Of a stretch of 64,000 bases of DNA, positions 10,201 through 21,662 are shown in pieces. The notes below the pieces were generated by a model. That model had not been told where the DNA came from. It was given only the letters and a program-made list of their open reading frames with translations, and did no database searches. Location of the stretch: positions 620,001 to 684,000 of the forward strand of contig RBKR01000010.1 in NCBI GenBank assembly GCA_004835665.1, in the 5' to 3' direction. A program made the translations under genes and the position numbers. Every line of letters starts with the position of its first letter. Within the stretch, counting starts at the first letter, position 1. Source of the stretch: Phoma sp. XZ068. Lineage: Eukaryota; Ascomycota; Dothideomycetes; Pleosporales; Didymellaceae.

Positions 10201-10275
10201 GCTGCTGAGATTTGTCCCCAAGGGTTTGAGATTTGTCCCCAAGATGAGATTTGTCCCCAACGTTAGCCAAATCTT
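10201..10275 (-). repeat. Terminal repeat of MULE copy A (3' end of its transposase)
   Basis: Three spaced units of gagatttgtcccc lie in a row, followed by gttagccaaatctttactagcg. The same arrangement in the opposite orientation stands at the 5' side of MULE copy C (23201-23251), so this is the terminal inverted repeat of one subfamily. No target-site duplication could be identified. Confidence 0.6.
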
Positions 10276-10373
10276 TACTAGCGCCAAATAGATTACGGTA
10301 TTCTATTCACCCAGACATAGGTGCGTGTAAAGGGAGGCTGCATTTAAATCATGCATGTTGCTAGACTTATCAT

Positions 10374-12873
10374 CTACTCACACCGCCGTTTCTTACGCGG
10401 TCCAAGGCTTTTCCAGGCTTCGGGAGCCGCTACTGCTGCAGCGCGCTTAGGCCGCGGCGTGGGTATAATTTCACGCTCAACAAGTGCATTCTACGCATCA
10501 ACTTGCGCGAATCTCTCAGAATAGAAAGCGTCCATGTCTCCAAAATGATAGTTCCAAGCCATAGTCGGTGTGCAGGAAGCGAAGAGTCCTTGCGTGGCGA
10601 GAGCCATGTTCCGCGCCTCTACCAGCTCTGCAGGATCCTCCTCTTGCCCTGTCTCTGCCAGAAAGTTGGTAGCCGACATCATATCATTGCACTGATATAG
10701 AACGGGTTGAGATCGTCGACCTTCAATGTCAATTAGAAACTCCTCTAGTGTTGGAGGTCGCCAGGCAGGAGACGGAGCCATGGTCACTGACACAGCGACA
10801 GCTACAGGCGGGGATGAACGAGGAGATGTGAGAGAAGGTAAAGGAGCAGGTGCTGGAATTGACACAGATATGCAGGTGGTCACAGGACTCGCGCCTGGTA
10901 CAGATGTAGGAATCGAAACAGTGACAGATGTGCTGACCTGCTGCAGAGCTTCAGCCAGTGTTTGACCTTGGGATTCATAGTAAGGTTGCAAGCGAGGAAC
11001 AGAAGGGGGCACATGTCGTTCGAAAGCTGATGGGTCTCTGCGAGTCGATGCTTCATTCCTCCTCGGCGCACCTCTTGTTTGAGCAGTGAGCGGCTCCAGG
11101 ACGGACTGGTACGGCGTAGAAGACGAGCGTAGCGACAGCCCATTCTCGCGTTGATAACGCCAATGATCATCATAGAGATGATTTAGACGTAGCGTTGCTC
11201 TAGCGGCCATCACTTCTTGCAGCGTGTGGCGACAGGGAAGACCGTTCGTTTTCTCAAACAGACCTGAACAAGGATGCCCCCCCCCCCCCCCCCCGACGTT
11301 GCCTTTGCTCTTTCCGGCGCAACAAATCTTGTTGTCTGATGCGCTCGATGGCTGGTGGGGTAAGGATATCATGAATCCCAGGAGGTAGGAAGGGCATTGA
11401 CTCTAGTTTGTGCTGAAACTTGGTTCTGTGCTTAGAAGATGCAATCTCCTTTGCGTATTTGCTGTGTCGACTCTTGACCATCTGTTCGATCCTCGCGACG
11501 ACACGGAGCAAGTCGCCTGTTGAAGTCATAAGATAGTCCTTCAAGACTTTGTGCATTCCTTCGACTGGTGAGCTTGTAATCGTGTTGTAGTGCCGGTGAT
11601 GAGAGGTCCAAGCAGCTGCCCACTCTCTGCGGGTTAGGTATTGGTTATCTTGCAAGTATCTGCAAAGCTCTGGCTGATGGCTGTAGTCTTTGAGCAAATC
11701 GTTCCACTCGAACTTGAACTGGAACTCTAGTGGCCTCTTTGCGTAGACCAGCTGCCCTGATTAGTCGTAGGTCGCTTGAAGTGGGAAAAGATCTGTTTCA
11801 GAGCGAACCACAACAACTAGGGCCAGCTTACCTGAGTCCAGCGCTTCATGAACGAAGCTCTTTGTTCAGCGATCTTCTGCTTTTCCTCTTTCGTCACGCC
11901 ATCAGCGTGGCGCCAAGTCTGTTGCGCTTTCGTCTGGACGTTCTTGTTGATGTGCCACACGCACAAGAGTTGAGGAACACCTGGAAGCATCAAGCGAGCT
12001 GACATCTTCAATGCTTCTTCTTGATCGCTGATGAACACACGCGGTTGTTGCACGCCAGTCTTGTGGAGGAAATTGGCGATTGCCCAGTAGTAGTCTGCAT
12101 GTGTTTCATTGCTCAGGAAGCAGAAGCCCGCAGAGAAGAACGTCTGCAGGTTGGTGCAGCCTAGCATGTGTAGCAGTGGGAGTTTGTACTTGTTGGTTCG
12201 ATATGTGCAGTCCATTAATAGTACATCAGGGTTTGCCAGCAGAAGCTCGACTTGCTTCTGATGGGCAAAGAAGAGGTTTTGGACGTGGTTGTTGCTGTCC
12301 TTTTTGACCGCGAAAACCCAGTCCGGCGTGGACAAATTGTCTAGCAAAGCCTCTATTGAGGTTCTTCCGCCTAGCTGTTTCTCTCGAATCGTCTTTCTTT
12401 CGCCTTGGATATCGGTGGCAGAGACCAGTGTGTTTTGGTCTTCGCTTTGGATCGCGGCGAGGATCTGCATCGGCCGCGCCCCTGCATGGGTCATTAACTT
12501 GATCACTTCCTTCTGTGCCGTCGTACGCTTGCGGTACACATTGTGTGCGCTAGAATTAATCGATCGGGGGTGGTTTGTGATGCTTGTCTAGAACCTCCAG
12601 TTTCCACTGCTCGCTGTGCTTCACTTTAAAGATAACCAGCTTAAAGGGACATCCTGTCGCACGCGTGCTTGTGTTCAGTTTCTTCGCACTTGACTGGTAG
12701 GTTCGAAATCGGTCACAATGATAGTAGTATCGCGTCTTGATATCCGAGTTGTGAGGTTTACTTCGCTTGAGAACAAAGCCGTAGCCGTGTTGCATGCCAT
12801 GCGTTTTGAGAGCATCGTATCCTTCTTCATAGGAGTCGTAGAGAAGGTCCAAAGGGGCTGAAATGGTTTCCAT
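10374..12873 (-). pseudogene. Mutator-like (Hop-type MULE) transposase, copy A
   Basis: From the ATG at 12873: a FAR1-like DNA-binding region (CDRFRTYQSS, ATGCPFKLV), a MULE catalytic domain with LLMDCTYRTNKYKLPLLH (first Asp), VFISDQEEALKMS (second Asp) and SPVEGMHKVLKDYL (candidate third acidic residue), then a zinc-binding CSGLFEKTNGLPCRHTL and a Ser/Pro-rich tail. A GT-AG intron lies at 11752-11831. Lesions are a 1-bp insertion near 12570 (ends in PPPID), an 18-base C run at 11277-11294 that shifts frame, and a stop at about 10491. The missing end in copy B terminates in the basic motif PRKRRR. The 5' side is cut at about 12950 where copy B begins. This copy lacks the frameshift shared by B and C. 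Confidence 0.8.
11277..11294. repeat. 18-base cytosine homopolymer
   Basis: A run of 18 C (poly-G on the coding strand) inside MULE copy A. Copy B has only a short GGTGGG sequence at this place, so the run expanded in copy A and broke its frame just before the zinc-binding motif. Its length may also be unreliable in the assembly. Confidence 0.85.
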
Positions 12874-12950
12874 GATTATATACGCAGAACTGGAGATGAT
12901 TGACCACAACGCAGAGAAGCGCGGAGACGCGTAGATGTCGCGCTGTTGTC

Positions 12951-15900
12951 GCGTTTGTCCCCCCGTTTTTGAGATTTGTCCCCCCTTTGAGATTTGTCCC
13001 CCGCGCTAGGGCTATTGGATACTGTCGCACGCCATTGGCCAAGGGCAGTAGTTCGCTTAGCACTCCACGTGATGTCTTCATAAAAGACTCAGAGAATGGT
13101 GCCATCTCTTGAAAAAAGACGACACACATTGTCGTACACAAAAATACAATCACAAAAAACCATCTTAATTTTGTGCCTCATATCCCAATCATTTTCACTG
13201 TTCAGTTAACACCTACAGTGCGACAGATACCAACTGCCTAATCAGGCTTAGAGTGTAATCTATGAATACGACAACAGCGCGACATCTATGCGTCTCCGCG
13301 CCACAAAGCGTCCTTTATATTCCTCTCTACATTGTAGTCAGTTATCTCTAGTTCTGCATATATAATCATGGAAGCTATTCCAGCACCCTTAGACCTTCTC
13401 TATAACTCCTACGAGGAAGCATACGATGCTCTCAAGACGCATGGCATGCAACACGGCTACGGCTTTGTTCTTAAGCGATGTAAGCCTCACAACTCAGATG
13501 TCAAAACACGATACTATTATCACTGTGACCGATTTCGGACCTACCAGTCAAGTGCAAAAAAGTCAAGTACAAGCACGCGTGCGACCGGATGCCCCTTCAA
13601 GCTAGTCATCTTTAGGGTGAAGCATATCGAGCAATGGAAGCTAGAGGTTCTGGACAAGCATCTCAACCACACCCGGTCGATCAACCCCAGCGCGCACAAT
13701 GTGTATCGCAAGCGTACAACGGCACAAAAGGAAGTGATCGAATTGATGACCCATGCTGGCGTGCGGCCCATGCAGATACTGGCTGCCCTCCAAAGTGAAG
13801 ATCATGACACCCTGGGTCACGGCCACCGACATTCGGGGCGAGAGAAAGAAGATCAGAGAGAGACATTTGGATGGAAGGAGTCCGATGGAGGCATTGCTAG
13901 ACGATCTATCCACGGCAGACTGGATCTTCGCCGTTAAGAAGGACGACAACAATTGCATCCAGAACCTCTTCTTCGCCCATCAGAAGCAGGTCGAGCTTCT
14001 GCTGGCGAATCCTGATGTACTATTGATGGACTGCACATATCGAACCAACAAGTACAAACTTCCTCTGCTACATATACTAGGCTGCACTAACCTGCAGACG
14101 TTCTTCTCTGCAGGCTTCTGCTTCCTCAGCAACGAAACACATGCAGACTACCACTGGGCGATCGCAAACTTCCTCTTCAAGACAGGCGTGCAACAACCGC
14201 GTGTGTTTATCAGCGACCAGGAAGAAGCATTGAAGATGTCAGCGCGCGCGCTGCTCCCAGGAGTTCCTCAACTCTTGTGTGTGTGGCACATCAACAAGAA
14301 CGTTCAAACGAAAGCGCAACAGATCTGGAGAGATGCTGATGGCACGACAAAAGAAGAGAAGCAGAGGATTGTTGAGCAAAGGGCTTCATTCATGAAACGT
14401 TGGACTCAGGTACGCTGACTATAAGCGTTGAGAGCGCTCTGTAGCAGCTCTGCTAGCAACCTTAGACTGATCGAGGCAGCTTGTCTACGCGAAGAGACCG
14501 ATGGACTTCCAATTCAAGTGGAACGATCTGCTCAAAGACTACAGTCACCAGCCGGAGCTTTGCCGGTACCTGCAAGAAAACCAATACCTAACACGCACAG
14601 AGTGGGCAGCGGCCTGGACCTCCCATCACCGACACTACAACACAATCACAAGCTCACCTGTTGAGGGCATGCACAAGGTCTTGAAGGACTATCTTATGAC
14701 TTCAACAGGCGACTTGCTCCGTGTCGTCGCGAGGATCGAACAGATGGTCAAGAGTCAACACAGCAAATACGCAAAGGAGATTGCATCTTCTAAGCACAGA
14801 ACCAAGTTTCAGCACAAGCTCGAGTCCATGCCCTTCCTGCCTCCTGGGATCCATGATGTCCTTACTCCACCAGCTATCGAACGTATCAGGCAACAAGATT
14901 TGCTGCGACAGAAAGAGCAACGACAGCGTCGTGGTGGGCATCCTTGTTCGGGCCTCTTTGAGAAAACGAATGGCCTTCCATGCCGGCATACGCTGCAAGA
15001 GGTGATGGCTGCTAGATCCACACTGCGATTGAATCACCTCTACGACGATCATTGGCGCTATCAACGTGAGCATGGCCCGTCAATGCGCTCATCCTCGAGA
15101 CCGTTCCAGTCCATTCTCGAGCCACTTACCGTTCAGACAAGAGGTGCGCCAAGAAGAAAGGAAGCATCCACTCGCCGAGACCCCTCAGCTTTCGAACGGC
15201 GTATGCCACCTTCTATACCTCGCTTTCAGCCCTCCCATCAATACCAGGGTCAAACGCTGGCTGAAGCTCTGCAGCAAGTCAACACCTCTGTCACTGTTTC
15301 GATTCCCAGCTCTACTTCAGTTGCAGATCCTGTAACCCCCTGCATATCTGTGTCGATCCCAGCACCTGCTCCTCTACCTCCTGCTTCACCTTGGTCATCT
15401 CCGCCTGTAGCTGTCGCTGTGTCAGTGACCATGGCTTCGCCCCCTGTCTGGCAACCTCCGACATTAGAAGAGTCCTTAGCCGACGTTGAAGGTCGGCGAT
15501 GTCAACCTGTGTTATATAATTGCAATGATATGATGTCGGCTACTAATTTCCTGACATAAACAGGGCAGGAGGGGGATCCTGCAGAGCTGGTGGAGGCACG
15601 GAAAATCGCTCTTGCTAAGCAGGGACTCTTCGCTTCCTGCACGCCGACTATGGCTTGGAACTATCATTTTGGGACATGGAAGCTTTCTATGCTGAAAGGT
15701 TTGCACAGGTTAATGCTCAAGATGCAATTGTTGAGCCTGAGGTCACATCTACACGGCGGCCCAATCGCGCTGCAGCAGTGGCGGCTCCAGAAGCCTGGAA
15801 AGACCTTGGTCCGCGAAAGAGACGACGGTATGAGTAGACGAGAAGTTCGGCAATATAGACAATTTACGTACAGCCCCCCTTCACACCTACCTGCTTCCAA

Positions 15901-15990
15901 CACAAATACAAAACCGTAATCTATCTGACGCTAGTGGTGATCTGGCTAGCGCGGGGGACAAATCTCAAAAACGGGGGGACAAATCACGCC
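12951..15990 (+). mobile_element. MULE copy B, about 3.0 kb, with both terminal inverted repeats
   Basis: The left end at 12951-13010 and the right end at 15944-15990 are inverted copies sharing tttgtccccccgtttttgag plus gatttgtccccc and GCGCTAG. The left one carries one more gatttgtcccccc unit. The transposase gene lies between in the same orientation, behind a 360-bp leader. The element starts exactly where the 5' flank of copy A stops, which suggests nesting, but the rest of copy A is not present to the right. I could not find a 9-11-bp target duplication. Confidence 0.65.
13368..15837 (+). pseudogene. Mutator-like (Hop-type MULE) transposase, copy B
   Basis: ATG at 13368 (MEAIPAPLDLLYNSYEEAYD). 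Domain order is as in copy A: FAR1-like N-terminus, MULE catalytic core (LLMDCTYRTN, VFISDQEEALKMS, SPVEGMHKVLK), CSGLFEKTNGLPCRHT zinc motif, Ser/Pro-rich region and a basic end (PRKRRRYE). A GT-AG intron at 14410-14479 joins RWTQ to LVYAKRP in frame. Lesions are one extra G at about 13815 that shifts frame, a TAA at 15557-15559 and a 1-bp deletion near 15670. The G insertion is shared with copy C but not with A. It cannot make a full transposase, though its terminal repeats might still be moved by an intact relative. Confidence 0.85.
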
Positions 15991-15997
15991 AGCCATA

Positions 15998-16042
15998 CAT
16001 TATAATTGGTAATCAAGTTGTGCATTATAATTGGTAATCAAG
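15998..16042 (+). repeat. 20-bp direct repeat next to the MULE end
   Basis: cattataattggtaatcaag occurs twice (15998-16017 and 16023-16042) with a 5-bp spacer, 8 bp outside the right MULE terminus. The origin is unknown. Confidence 0.85.
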
Positions 16043-16370
16043 CCTAGTTATAGTTCACTCCTCATTATAGAGCCGTTAAACCCGGCCGTCCCCGACCTCG
16101 CCCTTTGATATCTGGCTGCTCTAAGAGACTCTATGTGACGTCCTCTGTCCCTCATCGGTTCGATCCTAAAGGTACTTGTGTTGTGAACATGTCGACACCG
16201 TCAAGCACTTACTCCACGTGAAATGCAGTCTAATAGGTATGAAGCTCGATACTATTGAGGATACGACTGTTAAAGATTTCGAATGGGGATGCTAGATCCC
16301 TTGAGGCTACTGCAAATTTCAATAACTTTTGTAGGCGCCCTTAGCAGTTTTATCTGCTACTTATGATATC
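16043..16370. other. Spacer without recognisable gene
   Basis: No ORF or repeat recognised between the MULE flank and the histidine-kinase relic. Confidence 0.4.
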
Positions 16371-16374
16371 GCGT

Positions 16375-16768
16375 AGGACCAACGCTATCAAGTTCACGGA
16401 AGACCTTCCAGAGCGAGAAAACACAGTCAAGCTGGGAGGCGCTGGGACATATCCCCTTGAAACATGGCAAGACGTAAAATTTATGAGCGATGAAAGCCTG
16501 CAGCCCTAGGATCCCTGACAAGCCTGGATGAGACAATGGGAAGATAGCCTATCACTGGATTGAACTTATAGAGATAGCTTGCGACGTGACTGACAAGGAG
16601 CAAAAGACTCTTTCTGCTAGATTCTCTCAAGCTACGTCTCGTACACACGTCGAATATGGCGGCTCCGGTATTGGCCTGTTCATCTCGAGAACTCTCGCGA
16701 CCCTGCAAGACGGCGCTGTAGGCGTATCTTCAGAAGGTGATGTCAGTACGACATTAACATACGGCTAG
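16375..16768 (+). pseudogene. Histidine-kinase ATPase-domain fragment (hybrid sensor kinase relic)
   Basis: RRTNAIKFTED at about 16375 is the N-box of a HATPase_c domain, and YGGSGIGLFISRTLATLQDG followed by GVSSEGDVST near 16650-16750 is the G2-box region. Between them several stops interrupt the frame, although DVTDKEQKTLSARFSQAT still matches the loop before the G2 box. No H-box or receiver domain is readable on either side. The intact parent would have been a cytoplasmic hybrid kinase in a phosphorelay. Confidence 0.7.
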
Positions 16769-16789
16769 CAGGCCTAACAATCCCCTGAC

Positions 16790-17189
16790 CAATAACAGCT
16801 TCTACTCCCAGGTAAAAGTAAGGCACTTCCAACGTAGCCATCTCCCTGAGTACTTTCTTGATCCTCTACCGACTTCATGTTCAGCTAACCACAGATGCCG
16901 TTGATCTATGAAGATCTGTATACGACAAACCTTGATCAGTCTGTCAGCAGAGGCTATTGATGCCGAAGGAGCGCAGTTGCGCGGAGTGAGCGGGCGCAGC
17001 AATGTTAGCTAGCTTTTACATTCAATGCAGGTAGCTCGGGCAGCACTATGCACGAACGGCGTGGACGCTAGACCACAGAAATAAATCACTCTCGAATCAC
17101 CGCTTTAGATATGTCGAGAATATTATCGCGCATAAGTATTGATACACAGTCTTACAATAATAAACGCTATGCATCAACATGTAAAGGCT
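16790..17189. other. Spacer, possibly decayed kinase sequence
   Basis: This is where a receiver domain would be expected after the HATPase relic, but I could not read one in any frame. Confidence 0.3.
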
Positions 17190-18265
17190 TTAGTGTCCAC
17201 ACATAGGACCGCACCAAATCCTGTCAAGGCCAGAAACTTCAAACCTAGTTGAGTCAGAAGTATCCGACAACACAGAGCTCTGGCAAGGCGTTTCGACGGC
17301 GACGGCTTCCCAGTCAACTTCGTTCACGATTAGACTGGACACAGAACCAGGCGCGCTGACAGTATCAGTGTCTGGCTGTGAAAGCGGCCCTTTTCCGTAC
17401 TCTAGACGCCTCATTGCTTCCAAGCCCTCTAAGTGTGTTTTTGTGCCAAGCAAAAAGCGGTTGTAGCTTCGCTCTTTGACTCTGTTACTTCCAATGTCAC
17501 CACTGAGATCGGTGTAGAAGCCAGCTTGATTGTAGAAGATGATTGTCCAGTCGCTTGTATGCTGGAAAGTAGTTTTAGCCTCCCATTCAGATCCAGTAAC
17601 GGTATCCTGTGTCCCGGTTGCGCCTGGCTGAGGGGAACGGGCGAGACGACTGTATTCTTCCAACGGACTGTCGCTGATCCACCGTGCTATGTTCGATTCG
17701 CCCTTCCAATGTTCCTTTTGATCGTCCGCTGATGTTTCTCGATCGTTAACTGAGTCGGCGGCTGTTTTCCGCACAATGTGGGCATCAACAGCTGAACCGT
17801 TGGCGGGAGATATCTGTTCCAGCTTTTGTGCGACTTTTGTCCTTACTTTGTTGGTAATTGAGTCCCAGTTCTTCCGCAGGGCGTCGGTCGAGATATTTGG
17901 TTCGCATAGATGGGACCTTCTTTATCCGGGTGGAGAAATTCTTGAGGGTGAGCGGGGTTTCCGGTGGAGCAGCCTTGACTTGGACGAGTGGAGTTCAGTT
18001 TAAAAGCCGACATCGACGCACAACCGCAACTACGCGATTGTGCTGACGCATCTGAAGGGGAAACCGACTTTCGCGGCAACTTGGAGAAGCTGGGACTGTT
18101 ATCGAACCCACCATGGATATCTGACAGAGGCCTCCTTTTTAGATCAGCCACAAGGTTCTGCAGCAGGCATATGAGGTCTCGTTTCTTCTCCGGCAAGAGA
18201 CTATGCACATGGGCTTTGAACAACGCGTCCTCGTGTACAAGAGCATGGTGCAGCCTCTTGTACAC
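17190..18265 (-). CDS. Hypothetical protein, probably two or more exons or frameshifted
   Basis: Two long frames lie head to tail. The first starts at the ATG at 18265 (MYKRLHHALVHEDALFKAHV, then LLPEKKRDLICLLQNLVADL, an amphipathic leucine-rich helix) and contains HGGFDNSPSF. The second, to 17190, opens upstream of 17774 (LRKNWDSITNKVRTKVAQKL) and is Ser/Thr/Asp-rich. They are in different frames, and stops near 17900 mean that an intron or an indel must join them; I could not place a convincing splice pair. No catalytic motif or membrane segment is visible. It may be a real fungus-specific gene. No function is assigned. Confidence 0.4.
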
Positions 18266-19926
18266 TCTTAGCTCACATTAGAGTTCCTTGTTTTCGATAC
18301 TTAAGTCGTCAACAATACCGTGAAAGTTGTCTTCGCCGCTGCTGCCGTCTATGCCATGCCTGGCACAATCGTCTCATTCAGCGATTCACTCTGCAATGCT
18401 TGCGTGCCAATTTCTCGGTGCTGCTCGGTTTCTGGGGGTATGCCTTCTGTCGCTGAGTTGCGGGGGAAGAACAATGCTTCACATAGACAAGGTTAAGACA
18501 GCCTTGCAACCTTTTCGCGAATAAGAGGCATAGTGTACCATCTGCAAAGGGAGCAGACCTAGCGCTTGCATTAATTTTCATTCTTACAAACTACTCTCCT
18601 TACTACGCTCGCAGGAGGTGTTCCTCCGGTAGGTAGTTTGCACTGGAGCATTCCAAGCCCTATCTCGCTGTATCGACTTCCAAACAAAGTACCCGCCCTG
18701 GGGTGGCTGGTAGGTCCGCGGCAAAGGCTTGGCAGGATCGAGATTGGTTGGTGCATACATCGCCGATTGCAAGGGCCCCTGTCTTTCGGAGCTTTTCCGG
18801 TCCAGCCAGAGACAGTCCATTCCGAAAGACAAGTCCAACCTCCTTAATTTTCTCGCCAACGCCACAGGGGCCACTCGCTTCGTGAACAGGCAGCTGAGCC
18901 AGCAGAATATCATAAAATTCGTAACAGAGAGTATTTTAGGACAGATCAGACTCCAACAGTGACGAGGTAACTGACTTGATTGCTGACGATAACAGTGGTC
19001 AGGAGGAAGGTGTGATGTCTACGATGAGGGTGCGGCCACAGAGGCACTCTAGACCTTGCAGTAAGCCCACGTAGTTATGCAGCAGGAATTGTAGTCGCAG
19101 ACGATAGCGACGGCTCTAAACGATATAGTGCTAACGTCAGTTGTTTGTAAACTATATTGTATGGATCGTAATGGCATCTCGAACAGTGCAACGAACGCAG
19201 AGACCTCCCTAAGATAAACGGACATATCGCACAGCGGTTTTTTGTATTAGCTTTGGGACCATTCTGCTAACGGTACCTCTTCTCCGACTGCGAATTCAAC
19301 GGCGATGCTTCGTCGATGGGCCATCGTGATTTGTCACACGCTGTGCAACTCGACTACACCATGTGCTCTGCATGATACGTGCACTTTTGGTAAAGCAGCA
19401 TTGTACTGCAACACCGGAAGTACTTCGGAACTTCTCAGTAATGCACTTCGTAGATATCAAAGCCCCCAAACTGTATCTAAGTGCTGGTTCGACCTATGTG
19501 AGAATGGTTGCGAAGCTTGACCAGAACACAAGCTTGGTGAGAACGTCTGACAGGTAGCGAATATGACCTTGAGCATGGCGCTGGAAGGGCTGCGGAGCAC
19601 ACTCAGAGTCTGTTCCGAAAGTAGACGAAAGCAAGGAGGTAGAGCGTGCCCTTGGCATTATTGACAAGTAGCTGCAGGGTTGGCTCAGCTTATGCATTTA
19701 TTCAAGAATCTCGAGAAGCCACAATTGTGGTTCTGCCTTTCGGATTTGAAGGATTGTTGATCACCTCTTGATTCATAGCCCTTGCTAAAGCTGAAGCCGC
19801 GTGCAGAGACAGACCCCAGCACAGCAGAACGTCAGTATTCCAACAGCCTAGCATATCTTCATCACATCGCCGCGTTCACTACCGATACCCTGAAACCTTA
19901 TCACCTCCTGGATAGGCAATCGTTCC
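18266..19926. other. Gene-poor spacer with weak protein traces
   Basis: Two traces only. At 18320-18496 (plus) a 59-codon frame without an ATG encodes a hydrophobic start and several Cys (VKVVFAAAAVYAMPG, CNAC, CC), which could be a decayed secreted peptide. At 18584-18913 (minus) an ORF contains PQGGYFVW, found in some class I aminotransferases, without other supporting motifs. Confidence 0.3.
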
Positions 19927-20952
19927 ATGGAACAACACACAAAACCTTCAGTCGGTGATGCGCATGTGCAGATTATGCTCTCTGCTCCGGTCTACCAGTC
20001 TAATCTCGCCGCGACGCCACTCGGGCAGCGCAAAGTCGCCATTCCTCGATTACAGAGACCCGGTCATGGGCAGAACGTGACAAAGGACAGACGCCGGGTT
20101 CCACGAGCATGCACAACAGTATGTTGAAGTTATCTACAATGTGTAAAGGTCGTTGCTTCGTTGCATCTATCGATTGTCGTGTTCGAGGATGATTGTTCGA
20201 CTGTTCCGACTAACGACTCGCCTCACATCTAGTGTCGGTCTCGGAAGACCAAGTGCACTGGTGGAAAGCCGTACTGCAAGCATTGCTTGGTTGCGAATCG
20301 AGAGTGTGTATACACTTCGCCTCGCAAGGATAGGCTGAAGATGTAAGTGCAGCATCGTCAGAGTATTGTGCCCCGTACTGACAGATTAAGCCTCACAGAG
20401 CAATGTCAGCAAATGGCTGGACTCCTCAAGAGACTAAGGTCTTGCGCAAACGCAGATGACGACGCCAGGATTGTAAACATATTGGAGGCTGTAAGCGTAC
20501 GTTGTATGTCAGTCTGGGCATCGTCCCGTATCGCTAACGGTTCTCAAGACTGACCAGGAGATCTCACAGTTCCGGGAAACGACAGCACCTTCTGTTCTAG
20601 ATCCCGATGTCAACAACTCTCGAGAAAGCCGGGAACTCGGTACGATGAACCAATACGATGCGATCGGTAGGGAATCACTGGACCTTCTCAACGAGAATCC
20701 ACCCATCGACGATCGAGCGCGCGCGACTGGCCTTTTCGAGAAGAGCTCTGAGGTCCAGTGGCTACGAGCAGTGGCAATGGCACAGTCAGAGCGAACAGAC
20801 GAAGAGACAGTTGGTTCCTATCAACGCCAGGGTTCGAATGCAGCCGGCAACGAACAAGTAAGCTCGTACAACTTTTGGACCGACGACGAAGATCAGTCGA
20901 CCCATATGCGCTGCCCCCACTAGAGGCCGCCGAGAGACTTCTGGGCTGCTAA
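19927..20952 (+). pseudogene. Zn2Cys6 transcription factor, 3'-truncated and frameshifted
   Basis: Spliced reading: exon 1 19927-20118 ends RACTT; a 114-bp GT-AG intron; exon 2 20233-20342 continues CRSRKTKC, KPYCKHC and NRECVY, completing C-x2-C-x6-C-x6-C-x2-C-x6-C. Exon 3 starts at 20391 (LTEQCQQMAGLLKRLRSC), and a further intron probably ends before TDQEISQF. The following SSEVQWLRAVAMAQSERTD and SYNFWTDDED match the linker before the fungal-specific regulatory domain. A 1-bp loss near 20900 moves SVDPYALPPLEAAERLLG to another frame, and homology stops at about 20950 where a Pogo relic begins. The regulatory domain is gone, so this is a relic of a nuclear regulator. Confidence 0.75.
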
Positions 20953-20954
20953 TT

Positions 20955-21480
20955 ACGAGCTTGACGCCGTAACAGAGGCTGTAACAAAGAAGGAGAGGGT
21001 GAGGGATAATCAGAGAGTTCTTCCTTTGTTCGCACACGATATTGAGTAGTATGGTGGGGCGAAGTGGTGGAGTCCTTTATTAAGGAAGGAGGCAGATGCA
21101 CGATGGGATGCACAGCAGCGCTATAAGGAGTTAGAAGCTGCAAAAGCTACTTAACGTCAGCTACAACATACATAAAAGCTTCTCAAGGAGAAAGAGAAGG
21201 AACAGAATCGCGCAAGGTGTGAGAGGGAGAAGGAAGAGCGTGATCAGAGGAAGGCTCAAGAGCAGAAAGAACTTAGGAACGCAAGGCCCAAAGAGAGCGT
21301 GACAAGCAAGCTCGCAATGCTAAAAGGGCTATACAATTGCCCAAAATAGGTAAACGCAAGGCTTCACATAAAGCAGCACCCAGAAAGAAGCAGAATCGCG
21401 GTGGTGCAGCTGCCCTGGAGCCGCTTCCAGCAGCCCCAACCACAACTACACGCTGCCGGCGGACCTCCACACTTCCAAAA
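20955..21480 (+). pseudogene. C-terminal coiled-coil remnant of a Pogo/Fot1 transposase
   Basis: Frames interrupted by stops encode YYGGAKWWSPLLRKEADARW, KEKEKEQNRARCEREKEERD and KRKASHKAAPRKKQNRGG. This is the highly charged coiled coil with a basic end typical of fungal Pogo-type transposases after the DDE domain. The DDE domain itself is absent. It follows the truncated Zn2Cys6 gene directly, which suggests that the element truncated that gene. Confidence 0.6.
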
Positions 21481-21662
21481 AGATGTGTATGAGCAAAGTT
21501 GGTCGCATAGGTCTATAGAGCACTCCACCAGAAGACCTTGTGATAATAGCTTCTGTGTGTGGCTTTACAGCCTCAATTTTGTGTGTACTGTGAAAGGGAA
21601 TGGTTGCGGTGCGCATCACGCGAACATACGCATCATGCGCACGGACACAGTACCGTAGCTTA

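Noticed and set aside
13800..13830. The MULE frameshift as a tiny intron or programmed shift
   Set aside because: No room for an intron, no slippery heptamer, and copy A reads straight through with one base less.
18584..18913. Possible class I aminotransferase fragment
   Set aside because: Only the PQGGYFVW string supports it; the PLP-lysine region and neighbouring motifs are not found.
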